Both the position numbers and the translations under genes were made by a program. A stretch of 64,000 nucleotides of DNA, from contig JAGPYM010000014.1 of NCBI GenBank assembly GCA_020736575.1, forward strand, positions 62,001 through 126,000, written 5' to 3'. The notes beneath the pieces were generated by a model. It was not told where the DNA came from. It saw nothing but the letters and a program-made list of their open reading frames with translations, and did not search any database. The stretch is from Thelonectria olida (lineage: Eukaryota > Ascomycota > Sordariomycetes > Hypocreales > Nectriaceae). The first letter of the stretch is position 1. The number at the start of each line of letters is the position of its first letter. This document shows, piece after piece, positions 1 to 11,594 of this stretch.

Positions 1-926
1 GGTAGCTATCCTCTCGAGTGAGGAAATGTGACGCGTGACAGTCGACACCTTTGTTTTGGTAGGATGCCGCAGAGTTCCTCAAGGACGTGAGGTTTACTAC
101 CTGCTTTCAGCTTTTTAAACCTTTACAGAATGCATCGACATTCTTCCCGTTATCAATGATTGAGTAAAAGCCATGGAAGGGTTTCAACGAATCTTGCTAC
201 GAAACACCCACTGTAAGCTGATCGGCCTGGCTGTTTTGCGTTCAAAGACGCTTGTTCCGACGTACCTAGGCTCAATCGAACTAAGACTTGCAGTGAAGAT
301 AGCATCCCTGCCGGATGGAAGCTGAACCCATCATACGACGGTCCAAGTATGCCTTGCCTCCATGCAATATGCTCATGCCCTTCCTCGCCGCTAACTTTCA
401 TCTCTTCTCCTCTTTCCGCTATCTCGCTTGTCTCTGCGCAAATTTCCCAACAGGCAACGCCGCAGCATCTTAGTTTGTCCAATGACTCCCAATTGATCAC
501 CTAGCCGCATCAGGCATCACAGTAATTGGAAATGTATTGGGTTTCTCGCTCAGGGCATTGAAAATGCATCACCTAGACCAGCCTAGCTTCATTGCCACGT
601 CTTGCGTCGAACCACATTTCAAGCAATCGGCTAATGAGAGTAAACAGAGCCGCCAAGACTGTCTGTATCTCCCCGCATGATCACAGTCCCCGAACGGCCA
701 CGGCCTTCAGCTGAAAGTTAGCTCCATCCAAGGCTGACCGACAGGTTCACAACGATGCGAATGGCTGGTTTCTGCTCATCGGATTACTTATAAAAGCCGA
801 CTTCGTCCAGAGTGTCTATTGAGATGCCGTGCTCAACGCAACTTCTCACATACTCAAATCAATATACCACCATTGGACGTTCTAAAATTCTTCTTCCAAC
901 CAACCATCACTGGCCCCGACGTTAAA
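1..926. other. Intergenic, with TATA box of the 927 gene
   Basis: No convincing gene seen. A TATAAAAG box at 789-796 lies about 130 nt before the ATG at 927 and probably serves that gene. The open frame on the minus strand at 153-500 has no recognisable domain and no supporting signals. Confidence 0.5.
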
Positions 927-1187
927 ATGGGCTGGTTTAGCAACTCATCCCAGGGCAAAAACGTCCAAGTTAACAACGCTCTGTATCAGAACGTTGACAA
1001 TCGCACAGAATGCAACAAGTGCGGTCAAACCAACGACTCCTGCCATGGCAACTGTGGTGATGCCAGATTCTGGAAAGGTGTCGCTGTTGGCTCTATCGCG
1101 ACGACTGGCGTTGGTGTTGGAAGTCTCAGTGTTGGCTATATGGTCGGTCAGGAGGAGAAGCCGAAGAAGTCCGGATGGTTCTCGTAG
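927..1187 (+). CDS. Small glycine-rich CxxC protein, unknown function
   Basis: An intronless frame of 86 residues. The first ATG in frame is at 927; the frame is open further upstream but only from non-ATG codons. An N-terminal Gly-Trp-Phe is echoed by Gly-Trp-Phe-Ser at the C terminus. A short cysteine cluster (CNKC followed by CHGNC, about residues 30-45) is followed by a Gly/Val/Ser-rich segment of about 24 residues that could be one membrane span or a glycine-zipper-like helix, then a Lys/Glu tail. The cluster could bind a metal, but that is inference. A TATA box stands upstream. I do not recognise the family. The organised composition and the promoter make it a likely real gene. Confidence 0.6.
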   Translation: MGWFSNSSQGKNVQVNNALYQNVDNRTECNKCGQTNDSCHGNCGDARFWKGVAVGSIATTGVGVGSLSVGYMVGQEEKPKKSGWFS

Positions 1188-2957
1188 AGGGCGGGGCTCT
1201 CAAACACGCTTGGGATTATTATGTACCTAATGACCCTCGATCTTAGCCCCTTTACACTGCGGAATGCTCGAAGTAGGCTCCGAAACACACACTCACTTTG
1301 TATCAAGGAGGGCCGCTTGGTCGGACAAGCTTTTGATAATTAAACTGCATCCTGCGTACCTCATGTCACTAGGGCTATGTTTTGACCGGGACGAAGCGTG
1401 CTGGCGCTCTTTTGTATTACATCTCATATTCGCGAAATGTTGTACCTCAATTAAATAGATAACTTCTAGTTCATATTTCGGCCCCTGCGTAAACTCGATG
1501 CACTTGCCATCTGTGAAAGCAATCATCAAATATCACCTTAAGTCCAACAGATCAGTGCCAAATCTCCGGCGGAAGGCCTATTTCAAATTCCGACAAGGAG
1601 GAGTGTGCTTCCAAGAACAACCTCGGCCATTGACAGTGACTCTATTCCGGGGGCAAAATAGATTATCAATGAACTAACTGGAAGTCTACCCCTGAGCTGA
1701 CGAACGACTTGAAGGCCGTAACGGACACACCTACACCCATCTCACTATGAGCAGACAATTCATACTCCCTCTGCGCGTGCTGTCAGGCTCCCTCTGGATA
1801 TTATTCTCCACTTTGTTCGCCCAGCCTCATGCTCCGCTCACGGATTGATATTGAGCCTGACCTACCTGCACTCTGCTCGCCCCTGCAGGGACCTAGGGGA
1901 GCCTTACGGCACTCATGGAGATGCCTTCTTAACCTATTTAAAGCTCAGAAGAGCTTCCAAGCCATTGCAAATTCCGTTAGTCTCACGATGATGTGCTGGG
2001 ACCCCTGGTCGGAGTGGAACGTCCCGGATCCCGAGGAATCCGTGGGTCTCGTATCGATCTGGTCTGTAATCTCACGGCCTGATTATGTTTGGAAATTCTC
2101 CGATCCACTAGAATTGACGATCTTGAGATCACACTGACTCGAGGATCTATTAACGTCATGGTTGTAAATTGAACTACGTCTGCTGGTGCCGGTCTGGTGA
2201 GCGAGTGAGGCTTTGGCTAGATAGCAGCACAATTCTTTGGGCCTTTCCAATACAACTCACAAACACTCAGCACTTCCTAAGCGATAATCAAAACTGCATG
2301 TTTCAGAAGTGGATATCAAATGCATAATCAGGCGGTAGTATGCGTGATTTCTCCCAAAGTCTGCAGTATCTGCGTCCATTCCATCTCATGATGTCGATAT
2401 CCTTCTTGAAACTCGGCCAGGATGCAAAGAGACTTGCTTGTTTAGGAGATTACGAAGGCGAGACTTTCAATCTTCGCCTACACAGCTACTCTAGACCCCC
2501 TCTACTTGAGTCCAGGACTTGGCATCGTGCCATGAACTCATGGAGCCTTAACAGATTCAGCCTCAGGGTCGCTTGGGGAAGCTAGTTTAAAAGGCTAATA
2601 AGGTGGAACTCCGCTGATACCTATTTTTATCAATACGATTCTTGGGGCTAATCTGAAGTTACCTCACTCGGTGGAAACCTATCCAGGATAGAGCTAGCTG
2701 ACGACTTCACATGAAGAATTGTGGGTTGGGTCATCAAGATACTGAAAGTTTAGCGAAGAAATCATGGTTATAGTGAAAAAGAGTAACATAGAAATACAGA
2801 AAATAACGGCATCCATTCAGCTCAGTTGTTTCCCAGGAGTAGATGGGACTTGTCATTGCGTAGAATAGGCTGTCCGTCCACAGACACGGATGCAGAACGA
2901 ACAGAATGGTTATCCCACCATTGTGTCCCTCAACGTCTCCCACTCATGATCCCAGCA
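1188..2957. other. Intergenic, nothing recognised
   Basis: Open frames on both strands are short, lack domains and overlap one another. I see no splice pattern that joins them into a protein. Confidence 0.45.
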
Positions 2958-3458
2958 TCAGACCTGAAGAGCTCCGAAGAGCGTTGCCGAGAAGACCAGG
3001 CCTGCAATGGTCAGACCCAAGGTGCTGACACCCGAATGGGGCTTGACGCCGGGAGCAGCCCCTTCGGAAGAGGTAGCAGTAGAATCAGACTCGCTCGATT
3101 TGGTCTTGCTAGATTTCCCGCTAGAGATGACGCTTGCGGACGCGCTTGCGGGGATTTTGTCCTCGCCAGTCGCAGTGGCACTGGCTGAGGCATTGCCTCG
3201 ACAGAAGACATCCTCCCATGCGGCCCCGTTTTTGTACAGGCACTGGACGAGGTCACTAACGGTCTGGCCCTTGGCTAGACAGTAGAGGCCGCAGTCGTTG
3301 TAGTAGCTGACGACTTTGGCATCCTTGCAGCAAGTTGACATGATGTCAGTGTGGTTTCCGCCGTAGGGCATGGCGCAAACGGCGTCGTGGACGGGGGTGT
3401 CATAGAGGTTGCTGCATGCTGTAGAAGATGCGGTGGCGCTGGCAGAAGTGGAAGACAT
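2958..3458 (-). CDS. Cys-rich protein with GPI/tail-anchor-like C terminus
   Basis: A single-exon frame of 166 residues, start ATG at 3458. It begins with a Ser/Thr/Ala-rich stretch, then a compact domain (about residues 15-90) with eight cysteines including a CC pair, then a Ser/Lys/Thr-rich linker, and ends in about 22 hydrophobic residues with small residues before them. This is the layout of a fungal GPI-anchored surface protein. Oddly, no N-terminal signal peptide is visible and no upstream in-frame ATG was found, so it may instead be tail-anchored, or a short upstream exon may be missed. Function unknown. Confidence 0.7.
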   Translation of the reverse strand: MSSTSASATASSTACSNLYDTPVHDAVCAMPYGGNHTDIMSTCCKDAKVVSYYNDCGLYCLAKGQTVSDLVQCLYKNGAAWEDVFCRGNASASATATGEDKIPASASASVISSGKSSKTKSSESDSTATSSEGAAPGVKPHSGVSTLGLTIAGLVFSATLFGALQV

Positions 3459-6400
3459 GTTGAGAGGCTCTGAGATTTGAATAGTTGGATAGAAGAATCT
3501 GAGGGATTGTGGTGGGAAGTGACACTGAGTGTTTGATGTTCAAGCCCAAGCAGATACCCAACTCATAGTTATACCACTCTCTAAAACGCGCTTAGAGGGC
3601 CGCAACCATTGTAAATCGACTTCACTTAACGGTAATACGAATATGAGTCCACCATGCCCCTGACATGAAGGCCTCTCTCGTATTGACCCACTGTCATGAC
3701 TGCCGTTCTGCCCTTCTTTCGGGTTATTTTAGAACGCCAAGATGGTGAAGCCATTGGACGAACCGCTGGGTTTTCGGGCATATGCAGGGACAAGATAAAC
3801 CAGACTATCAAGTCCTCCCATTTCATCCAGTATTGATCCACGGTCCTTGTGAAGCACAGATGTCCCTGTGCCGCACTGCCTCACTGGGCCGCGCCGTAGA
3901 CCCAAGCGTCAAGATGTAAAAATAGTACTCCCGCATGGGTTCAGGTGGTATACCCAAAGAGCAGCAAGGTCTATTGCATGCCAGCCTCAATAGTCTAGGC
4001 CACTCTCAGCACTGGGATGATCGCGACTCCATTGCGGTGTTGAGCCTGCAGGAACAGAACCCGCAACTCTCAGTTTTGGCCCCCTACGACGCCCCTTTTC
4101 AACACCTCGAGGGATGTTGACTCGCCAGTATAGAATTGCCAGGGCGGAACGGGCGAAATTAGAGCTTGGAAACTATGTTTGCCTGTGGTAGTGGATCCGA
4201 CTTGATATAAAACCTGCTACTTGAAGCTATTGATAGATCATCAACAGAAGTGTGGATTCCGCGCGTTCCGATCTCAATTACCTGAAAGATGATGAAAAAC
4301 GGACACAGCATGAGTAAGATAGCTTGTGTTTGTTTGCGTGCAATATGTTTATTTGAGGTTACCGATGTTACTCAGGGTGCAATGCAAAAACTGGAGATAT
4401 CAATCCTGAATTATGAAAATGCCATGATCATGCCGCGGTTCAGAGGTCGGCCCAGAGTTTTCAATGCCAGGACGTCAACGAGAAACCGGAGAGATATTTC
4501 ATCCCAAATGTGAATAGTCTATAGAGAGTTCTTCTTGGAGGAGTTGAGCATTACGCACAAACAATGACCTTGATTTGGACAGGTCAATAGGAATATTGAA
4601 TCGTGTCTTGGGTCAAATGTGGCGTTGTGGCTTCAGTTGGTTGGATCCATCCCCAACATTTCTATTGTGGCGTTTTCAGCACAATTGGGCAGTTTTTCTG
4701 TTCATCAAAGGCCTCCCAGTGACATTCAAGTCCCTAGATGTTGAACTTTAGTGTCTCCTCTCTCGGGAGCTTAAATGTGATGCCAAGCTTGTCAGCGCTG
4801 TCTCTGAACTTGTTCTTGGTGGAGGGATTTGGCGCATGCCCACTTCTCAATGTCTCAGTGTGAAACTCGCGTCGCCTTCGTGACGAGCTTTCAGCTGGAT
4901 GCAATCCGGATGGGAATGCCTTGATATAGAAATAATTATTATTGGGTGAGTGCAGATCGCCTGTCACGATTTGAACTGTTGTCAGGAAACCGGATTTATT
5001 GTTGCAGGGTGGGATGCCTGCGACGGGCGGTACGTACTGATCCATGTGTGGCCAACGGGGCCAGTGACATCTGCAACGGAGATCGGGCCTCCGGAACCGG
5101 CTTTTCATAAAGTCAAACAATCAGGTTCATAAATTACGTGATTCATAAAAGAAAATGTGTATCGGTCCCAAGACGGCGCGAGTGTTGTTGGAAGAGACGA
5201 TCCGAGATTTCCGGAGGCCCAACACGCGACCGCCTCAGTTCATCACCACCTTGAACAGGCAGCACGGCGCCTGGAACCCGAACCAAAGCGCCTCGCAAAG
5301 AGGAACAAGAACCAGAACGCGACGACTCGTGGCTTAGGGATCAAACCGCCACTCCCGCGCCTCATAATCTGACGTACTCGGATCGGGAATGGAGAGGAAC
5401 AAAAGTCGCCCAAAAGAACTCTTGGTAACGCGTGGAAATAGCAGTGAGGCGTCATGTTGGGATTTCCGGCCAACGGGAGACTTTCTGGGCGTCATTCAGG
5501 AGCGTGTGTGTGCTGCTTAGCCAAGCTGACGGATGTGATGACAAGAAGGTGCGGCCTTTGGAGGCTTTATGGGGAAAGTTGATCCATGACGCATGATGAG
5601 TGAGGAAGTCGTTTCACAATTGTCACTGTTAGTAAACATCAAGATGAGAATGGATGCGGGTTTTTTTTTTTGGGAGTGAGATATGCAGCCATGGTGCCAA
5701 AGGCGGTAATGTGCATGCACAGGGATGTGCACAAAATGAAGAATGATCATGAGCTGAGCATGATTGTAAAAAGAATCAATAAATTAAGAGGCGCTCGTAT
5801 GGCCAAAACTAATGCCCTCCCGTGTTACTGTACATCTGGAAGGATTATGGATCACCACATCACGTTCACATCCTTGTCTATTAAAAGAAAGGCACACACG
5901 GTACAGCAACCGAAAACCCCCGTGCTGGCCATTCGGTTGTGCCGTTCGTGGGTTGCGGCCGTTCGTTGATGGCCAACAGATGATCGCGCTCTCCGGGCTT
6001 TCAGCTCGCATCTTGACCAGATGAATGGCTGTCCTTCTCCCACTTCTCCCCGTCCTCTTTCAGCTTCCTCTTCTTCTTCCCCCCTTGCCAACAAACACCT
6101 GCTTGAGAAAAAAAAGAGCCGAGCCCACTTTTTGCAACCTCTTCCCCTCCTCCCGTTGTGGTGATCGATGCAGGGGGGCAAAACACTTCTCCATAAAAGT
6201 CGTCTTCGTTCGCTGTGGCGAGGAAAATAAAGGAATATCCCTGGCTTCATGCTGAGACATGGCCTTACCAGGGCTCGCAGGGGGCGTCTCCCCATCAGGA
6301 CGCTTCTAAAAATACAGGAGACGGTTAGAGCGCCGAGAGCTCGCTCATCCTTGCCGCCTGCTTGCATCCCCTCCCGTCCAACCCATTCTCAACAGGTGGA

Positions 6401-6907
6401 GAAGAACGCCCTTAACCCCAAACAAAGACGTCATGTCGCAGGCTGAGGTGTCAGTTCTTTGTTCGTATTCTCAGTCAACTTATGCAGTCCAACCTGGCAA
6501 CTTTTTTCAATGGATCCAACAGCTGCTGGCTATCCGTACAGGATCCGTCCATGTAGAAGAACGGGGAATCCCTGGAGGAATCGTGTTTTTTCCTTCCTTC
6601 GCCCCTCCCCAAGTTTCTTCCAGAGACGGACGTCTTGTTTTTCTTTCCTTTCTGTTCATCGAAACTCTCTCTTGACACCCATACATACCCGTGAGGCTGG
6701 TGTAAGAAGGTTGTTCGCTGCAGACCCAACTGCTGCACGTTTCATTCACTCTCGTTTTTTTTTATTGTTTGTTAATAATTCACTGCCGGACGTCTCGGGA
6801 CAAACAGCCGTTGTCCATCAAGAAGCCCCTCCAAAGTAAACCGCACGCCGACCGACACTACCGAAGCTATCCCCCTCCCATTCCACCGCCGGGGCTCGTA
6901 GCCAAAC
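3459..6907. other. Long intergenic region and chitin synthase leader
   Basis: No supported gene. Open frames here are short and carry no domain. From about 6020 to 6860 the plus strand is rich in C/T runs, as often seen upstream of strongly expressed fungal genes; this is probably promoter and long 5' leader of the chitin synthase gene. A homopolymer T run lies near 5661-5671. Confidence 0.5.
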
Positions 6908-9900
6908 ATGGCCCGCCACCACAGCCGGAGCCGTTCACAAGGAACCGGGCGAAGACGACTCTCGCGGTCAAGCTCCCGACAGCCTCAACAGACACCGGTG
7001 CCTGAACCTCAGATGCAAGAGGCGAACCTGCAGGATGCGTCGTTCCACCAAAATTCCCAATACCACGACCCCCAGTACCAAGAGCCTCAGTACCAAGCTC
7101 CTCAATATCAGGAGTCCCCGTACCAGAACTCGCCCTACCAGAACTCGGCGTACGATAGCTCGGCGTACGAGAGTCAACAGTTTCAGGCACTCCCTCTGCA
7201 GGACTTGCCTGCCATTCCCAACGTGAGTTTATTCTCCCCCAAAATGCAACGGAACCACGCCGCAGTGACCACACCACCCCTCCAAACGCCAAACTTGCAT
7301 CCATGCTAAGCCTACTAGTATCATGTCTCTCCCCAGGAACAGGACGCAGAGGTTGGCCGCCATCTCCTCAACGAGCCCCTCTCACAGGGCCGCCCGTACC
7401 AGCGCAGTCGAGGCGGCGGCCAGAGCGGCCAGTCTCCTCCCGGCTCTCCAATTTCCACCTACAGTCTGACCGAGACGTATGCGCCCGGAGCTGCTCAACA
7501 ACTGCCTGTCCCCCAAGGCGGCGGTGGCTTTGGCTCTGGCTTTGAGCGCTACGACTCGACCAATTCTTTTGCCCGCGGCCGCCCCGACTCGTCGTTTGTG
7601 CACGGCAATCTTGAAGATAACTGGGTGCAGCGACAACAGCAGCCTACCACCACCACGACGGCCGGGGGCGGGCTCAAGCGATACAACACGCGAAAGGTCA
7701 AGCTCGTCAAGGGCTCCGTCCTCAGCATCGACTACCCCGTCCCCAGCGCCGTCAAGAATGCCATCGAACCAAAGTATCGCGAGGCCGAGGGCAGCGAGGA
7801 GTTTCTCAAGATGCGGTACACGGCAGCGACGTGCGATCCTAACGATTTCACCCTGATGAACGGATACGATTTGCGGTCGCGCATGTACAATCGTCACACG
7901 GAGCTCCTCATCGCCATTACGTATTACAACGAAGACAAGGTGCTTCTTGCGCGCACGCTCCATGGCGTCATGCAGAACATTCGCGACATTGTCAATTTGA
8001 AGCGATCGTCGTTTTGGCACAAGGGAGGCCCGGCGTGGCAAAAAATCGTCGTCTGCTTGGTCTTTGATGGCATTGACAAGGTCGATAAGAACGTTTTTGA
8101 CGTCCTCGCGACCGTCGGAATCTACCAAGACGGCGTGCTCAAGAAGGACATCGATGGCAAGGAAACAGTCGCTCACATCTTCGAGTATACCAGCCAGATT
8201 TCCGTGACGCCAAGTCAACAGCTGGTCCGCCCGACTGGTGAGTCTACGAACAATCTGCCACCCGTACAGTTCATCTTCTGCCTGAAGCAGAAGAATAGCA
8301 AGAAGATTAACTCGCATCGATGGCTGTTCAACGCCTTCGGTCGCATTCTGAACCCCGAAGTCTGCATTCTCATCGACGCCGGGACAAAGCCAGGACCGCG
8401 CGCCCTCCTTTCTCTGTGGGAATCCTTCTACAACGACAAGCACTTGGGCGGCGCGTGCGGCGAGATCCATGCTATGCTGGGTAAACACGGTCGCAAGCTC
8501 TTCAACCCGCTCGTGGCCATTCAGAACTTTGAGTACAAGATTTCCAACGTGCTCGATAAACCCCTCGAGAGCGCCTTTGGCTACGTCAGTGTCCTTCCCG
8601 GTGCCTTTTCCGCCTATCGCTTCCGAGCCATCATGGGGCGACCGCTGGAACAGTACTTTCACGGCGATCATACCCTCTCCAAGCTTTTGGGCAAGAAGGG
8701 TATCGATGGCATGAACATCTTCAAGAAGAACATGTTTTTGGCCGAGGACCGTATTCTCTGCTTCGAACTCGTGGCTAAGGCTGGTCAGAAATGGCACTTG
8801 ACCTACATCAAGGCTGCGAAGGGCGAGACCGACGTGCCAGAGGGCGCAGCCGAGTTCCTGAGTCAGCGTCGAAGATGGCTGAACGGCTCCTTCGCTGCGT
8901 CGCTCTATTCTCTCATGCATTTTGGCCGCATGTATCAGTCCGGTCATAACATCATTCGTCTCTTCTTCCTCCACATTCAGCTGATTTACACCTTCATGAA
9001 CGTCATGTTCAGTTGGTTTGCCCTCGCCTCGTACTATCTGACCACGGCCATCATCATGGACCTTGTAGGCACGCCCGACCCCAAGCAGGATTATCACGGC
9101 TGGCCATTCGGCGACACTGCGACGCCCATTCTCAACGTTCTTCTCAAATGGATCTATCTCGCTTTCTTGATTCTTCAGTTCATTCTCGCTCTCGGCAACA
9201 GACCAAAGGGCTCTCGATACACCTACGTCGCGTCGTTCGCTGTCTTCGGCATCATCCAAGCTTACATCCTTCTCCTGTCCGGGTATCTGGTGTACCGAGC
9301 GCTTCGAGACCCCATCGGCGAACAGATATCCTTTGCATCCGGTCAGGCCTTCTACAACAGTTTCTTCGGCGGCGACGGCGCAGCAGGTGTCATTCTCGTT
9401 GCGCTCATCACGATTTACGGCCTCAACTTTATCGCTTCGTTCATGTATCTCGATCCTTGGCACATGTTCCACTCGTTTCCGTATTACTTGCTGCTCATGT
9501 CGACCTACATCAACATTCTCATGGTGTATGCCTTTAACAACTGGCACGATGTGTCTTGGGGCACCAAGGGCTCGGATAAAGCCGAAGCCTTGCCGTCAGC
9601 TCACGTCACCAAGAGTGAGAAGAATGAAGCTGTGGTGGAAGAAGTCGAAAAAGAACAGGAAGACATTGACAGCCAGTTTGAGAAAACCGTGTGGCGAGCC
9701 CTTGCTCCGTTCAAGCCCGAGGAAGAAGAGGAGAAGAAGGACATCGAAGACTCATACAAGTCCTTCAGAACTGGCCTGGTCGTTTCCTGGTTGCTGTCTA
9801 ATCTCATATTAATCATTGGCATCACTACTGATGACTTTGAAAGCGTCGGAGTCGAGGTAAGCTTCCCGATCCTCTTGTAATAACTCGCAAGCTAACAGCC

Positions 9901-10045
9901 CCTACAGAAAGCCTCGAAGAAACGAACTCCCTACTATTTCAAGACTCTTCTTTACGCAACGGCCGCACTTTCCATTATCCGTTTCATTGGTTTCCTCTGG
10001 TTCTTGGGCTCGACTGGCATCATGTGTTGCTTTTCCAAGCGGTAA
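6908..10045 (+). CDS. Chitin synthase, class III type
   Basis: Membrane glycosyltransferase family 2 enzyme that polymerises UDP-GlcNAc into chitin at growing hyphal tips and septa. Exons: 6908-7222, 7337-9856, 9908-10045; about 990 residues. The N terminus (first ~105 residues) is Arg/Ser-rich, then has a run of Tyr-Gln-x repeats. The chitin synthase N-terminal and catalytic domains follow, with DAGTKP, EDR and the QRRRW signature (about residues 614-618), then several membrane helices and a charged Glu/Lys loop before a last helix pair. The last exon adds 45 residues ending in two cysteines and Lys-Arg. Class III is inferred from overall similarity to the Neurospora chs-1/Aspergillus chsB group. 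It stands alone, far from its neighbours. Confidence 0.95.
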
Positions 10046-10535
10046 TTGGTCAGCGACAAGCACCGGATATTTAATCCCAATGACGGGGTTTCGGCAAATA
10101 ATTTCCAGGTCTCATTGCATTGCTCTGTGGCGTTCTTAGAGTATCCAAGCTGCGGCTGTTCCAGGCCGATCATGACGAGGAGTACATATGGTTGATAAGA
10201 TTTCTTGTATTAAAAGGTTATAATGGTATTGGTTATATCAGTCAGGTATATTGAGTTGGATCTACTTGTCCTGGGCTGGTCCGCCTTGTCGCGTGGGCAT
10301 ATTTGGCACCCAGGACCGTATTTTATGATGTCTGGTGCATCTGAAATAGAAGTTCTAATTCTGAACCATCCATTTGCTAAGCCATGATCCTGTGCATCTT
10401 ACATCTCACGCCTAGGTCGATGCTTTCAAGGGTGTGGCAATCTGCAACCCGAAACACTCCATGTGCATTAGCATCCTTACACGTGCAGATACAACCTTCA
10501 GCCCTACCAGTACAATAATAAGCATGATCCTCCTA
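10046..10535. other. Convergent 3' region
   Basis: Lies between the 3' ends of the chitin synthase gene and the minus-strand gene at 10536. No coding signal seen; presumably both 3' UTRs. Confidence 0.5.
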
Positions 10536-11594
10536 TCATATCTTCAAAACGACGCACCCGCCATTCTCCACCTGAACCATGTTCGGCCTGTCCAGATCAG
10601 CTTTCTGTCCCCCTGCCTTGGACTCCTCTCCGAGGGCCCAATCCATTGTCCTATGAATGTCATTGGTCCAGCTTAGCCGCATGAAGATGCCTCCATACAG
10701 CAATGTTGAGTGATGAGATAGGATCCAGTACTTGGCGCCCCCAATTCTGCGATAGAATGCAAGCCCACCTTTGGCCCCTAATGTTGTGATCATTCCTGCG
10801 GTGTAGCTTTCCTTGAGCCCGTGAAGCATTGCCAGTTTCTCTGTCTTAGGTTCAGAATCCAGAAATGCTTGCAACGGCCCTTCGTCGAGCCGAGTCCCAT
10901 GTGGTGACTGAAACATCACCTCGTGCACTTCCTCTCCGCTGTCGTCGGCATGGGACCAGACGAGAGCCAGACAGTAGTTGAGCTCGTGGTGACCAGGCAT
11001 TCGAATGGGCGTCAACCATGAGGGCAAGGGCTCTCCAGGATGCAGGCCAGAATCCTGCCATGATGTGAATGAAGGGTCGAAGTTCTTAATCGTGCTGATG
11101 CTCTCGAAGTGACCCCAAGGCTTTACAATGTCAACGGCTTCTGGAATCGCGATCACGGGAATGTTCTTATTAAAGAGTCGCAACGTTGGTTCGTGAAGGT
11201 GATCAAGGTAGTGGAATCCCAAGAGAATTGCATCTATGTCGCCAGTATAGTCTCCAGATGATTCTTCCTGGGAATCGTTGACCGAGATTCCAGTGGCTGC
11301 GAGTGCTTCGATTTGGCGGATGACGCCTTCAATTGCCTCCGGATCCGAAACATCCGGCTTCGCTGACAATGAGATCCAAATGACCCAGGAGCTGAGCATG
11401 CTTGTCGACCCAGCCAGCCATGGCTCGAAGACAACGTGGTAGAAGGCCTTGCCAAGGGCCAGTCGATCCGGCGGGGGTCGCGGGAAGGAGAGCAGCCATG
11501 AGTTGTCACCATTCAGGGACGTCATGATCGGCCTCAGCGGCACATCTGGTGAGGCGAAGTACTCCTCCAGCGTAAGTTGACGTTTCTTATCCAT
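10536..11594 (-). CDS. Degenerate metallo-beta-lactamase-fold protein
   Basis: A single-exon frame of 352 residues; the first in-frame ATG is at 11594. The middle carries a segment resembling the MBL metal loop, but the usual HxHxDH is changed: only the Asp and last His of the hexad remain (about residues 130-140), followed by an LHEPT turn found in a fungal branch of this superfamily. A C-terminal SHHSTLLYGG segment may hold another ligand. No signal peptide or membrane span is visible. The protein is probably cytosolic; hydrolase activity is uncertain given the missing histidines. The fold call rests on motif memory and could be wrong. Confidence 0.6.
   Translation of the reverse strand: MDKKRQLTLEEYFASPDVPLRPIMTSLNGDNSWLLSFPRPPPDRLALGKAFYHVVFEPWLAGSTSMLSSWVIWISLSAKPDVSDPEAIEGVIRQIEALAATGISVNDSQEESSGDYTGDIDAILLGFHYLDHLHEPTLRLFNKNIPVIAIPEAVDIVKPWGHFESISTIKNFDPSFTSWQDSGLHPGEPLPSWLTPIRMPGHHELNYCLALVWSHADDSGEEVHEVMFQSPHGTRLDEGPLQAFLDSEPKTEKLAMLHGLKESYTAGMITTLGAKGGLAFYRRIGGAKYWILSHHSTLLYGGIFMRLSWTNDIHRTMDWALGEESKAGGQKADLDRPNMVQVENGGCVVLKI

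Noticed and set aside
1264..2943. Short frames of 60-120 residues
   Set aside because: No family features; overlapping on both strands; treated as chance frames.
4734..5120. 128-residue frame on the minus strand
   Set aside because: No domain, no promoter or splice logic, and an overlapping plus-strand frame of similar quality.
5784..6446. Several overlapping frames of 65-171 residues on both strands
   Set aside because: They lie in pyrimidine-rich promoter sequence and are made of Arg/Ser/Pro-rich low complexity without homology signs.
7382..9547. 721-residue open frame on the minus strand
   Set aside because: It is exactly antisense to the chitin synthase exon, has no domain, and arises from the codon bias of the GC-rich sense strand.
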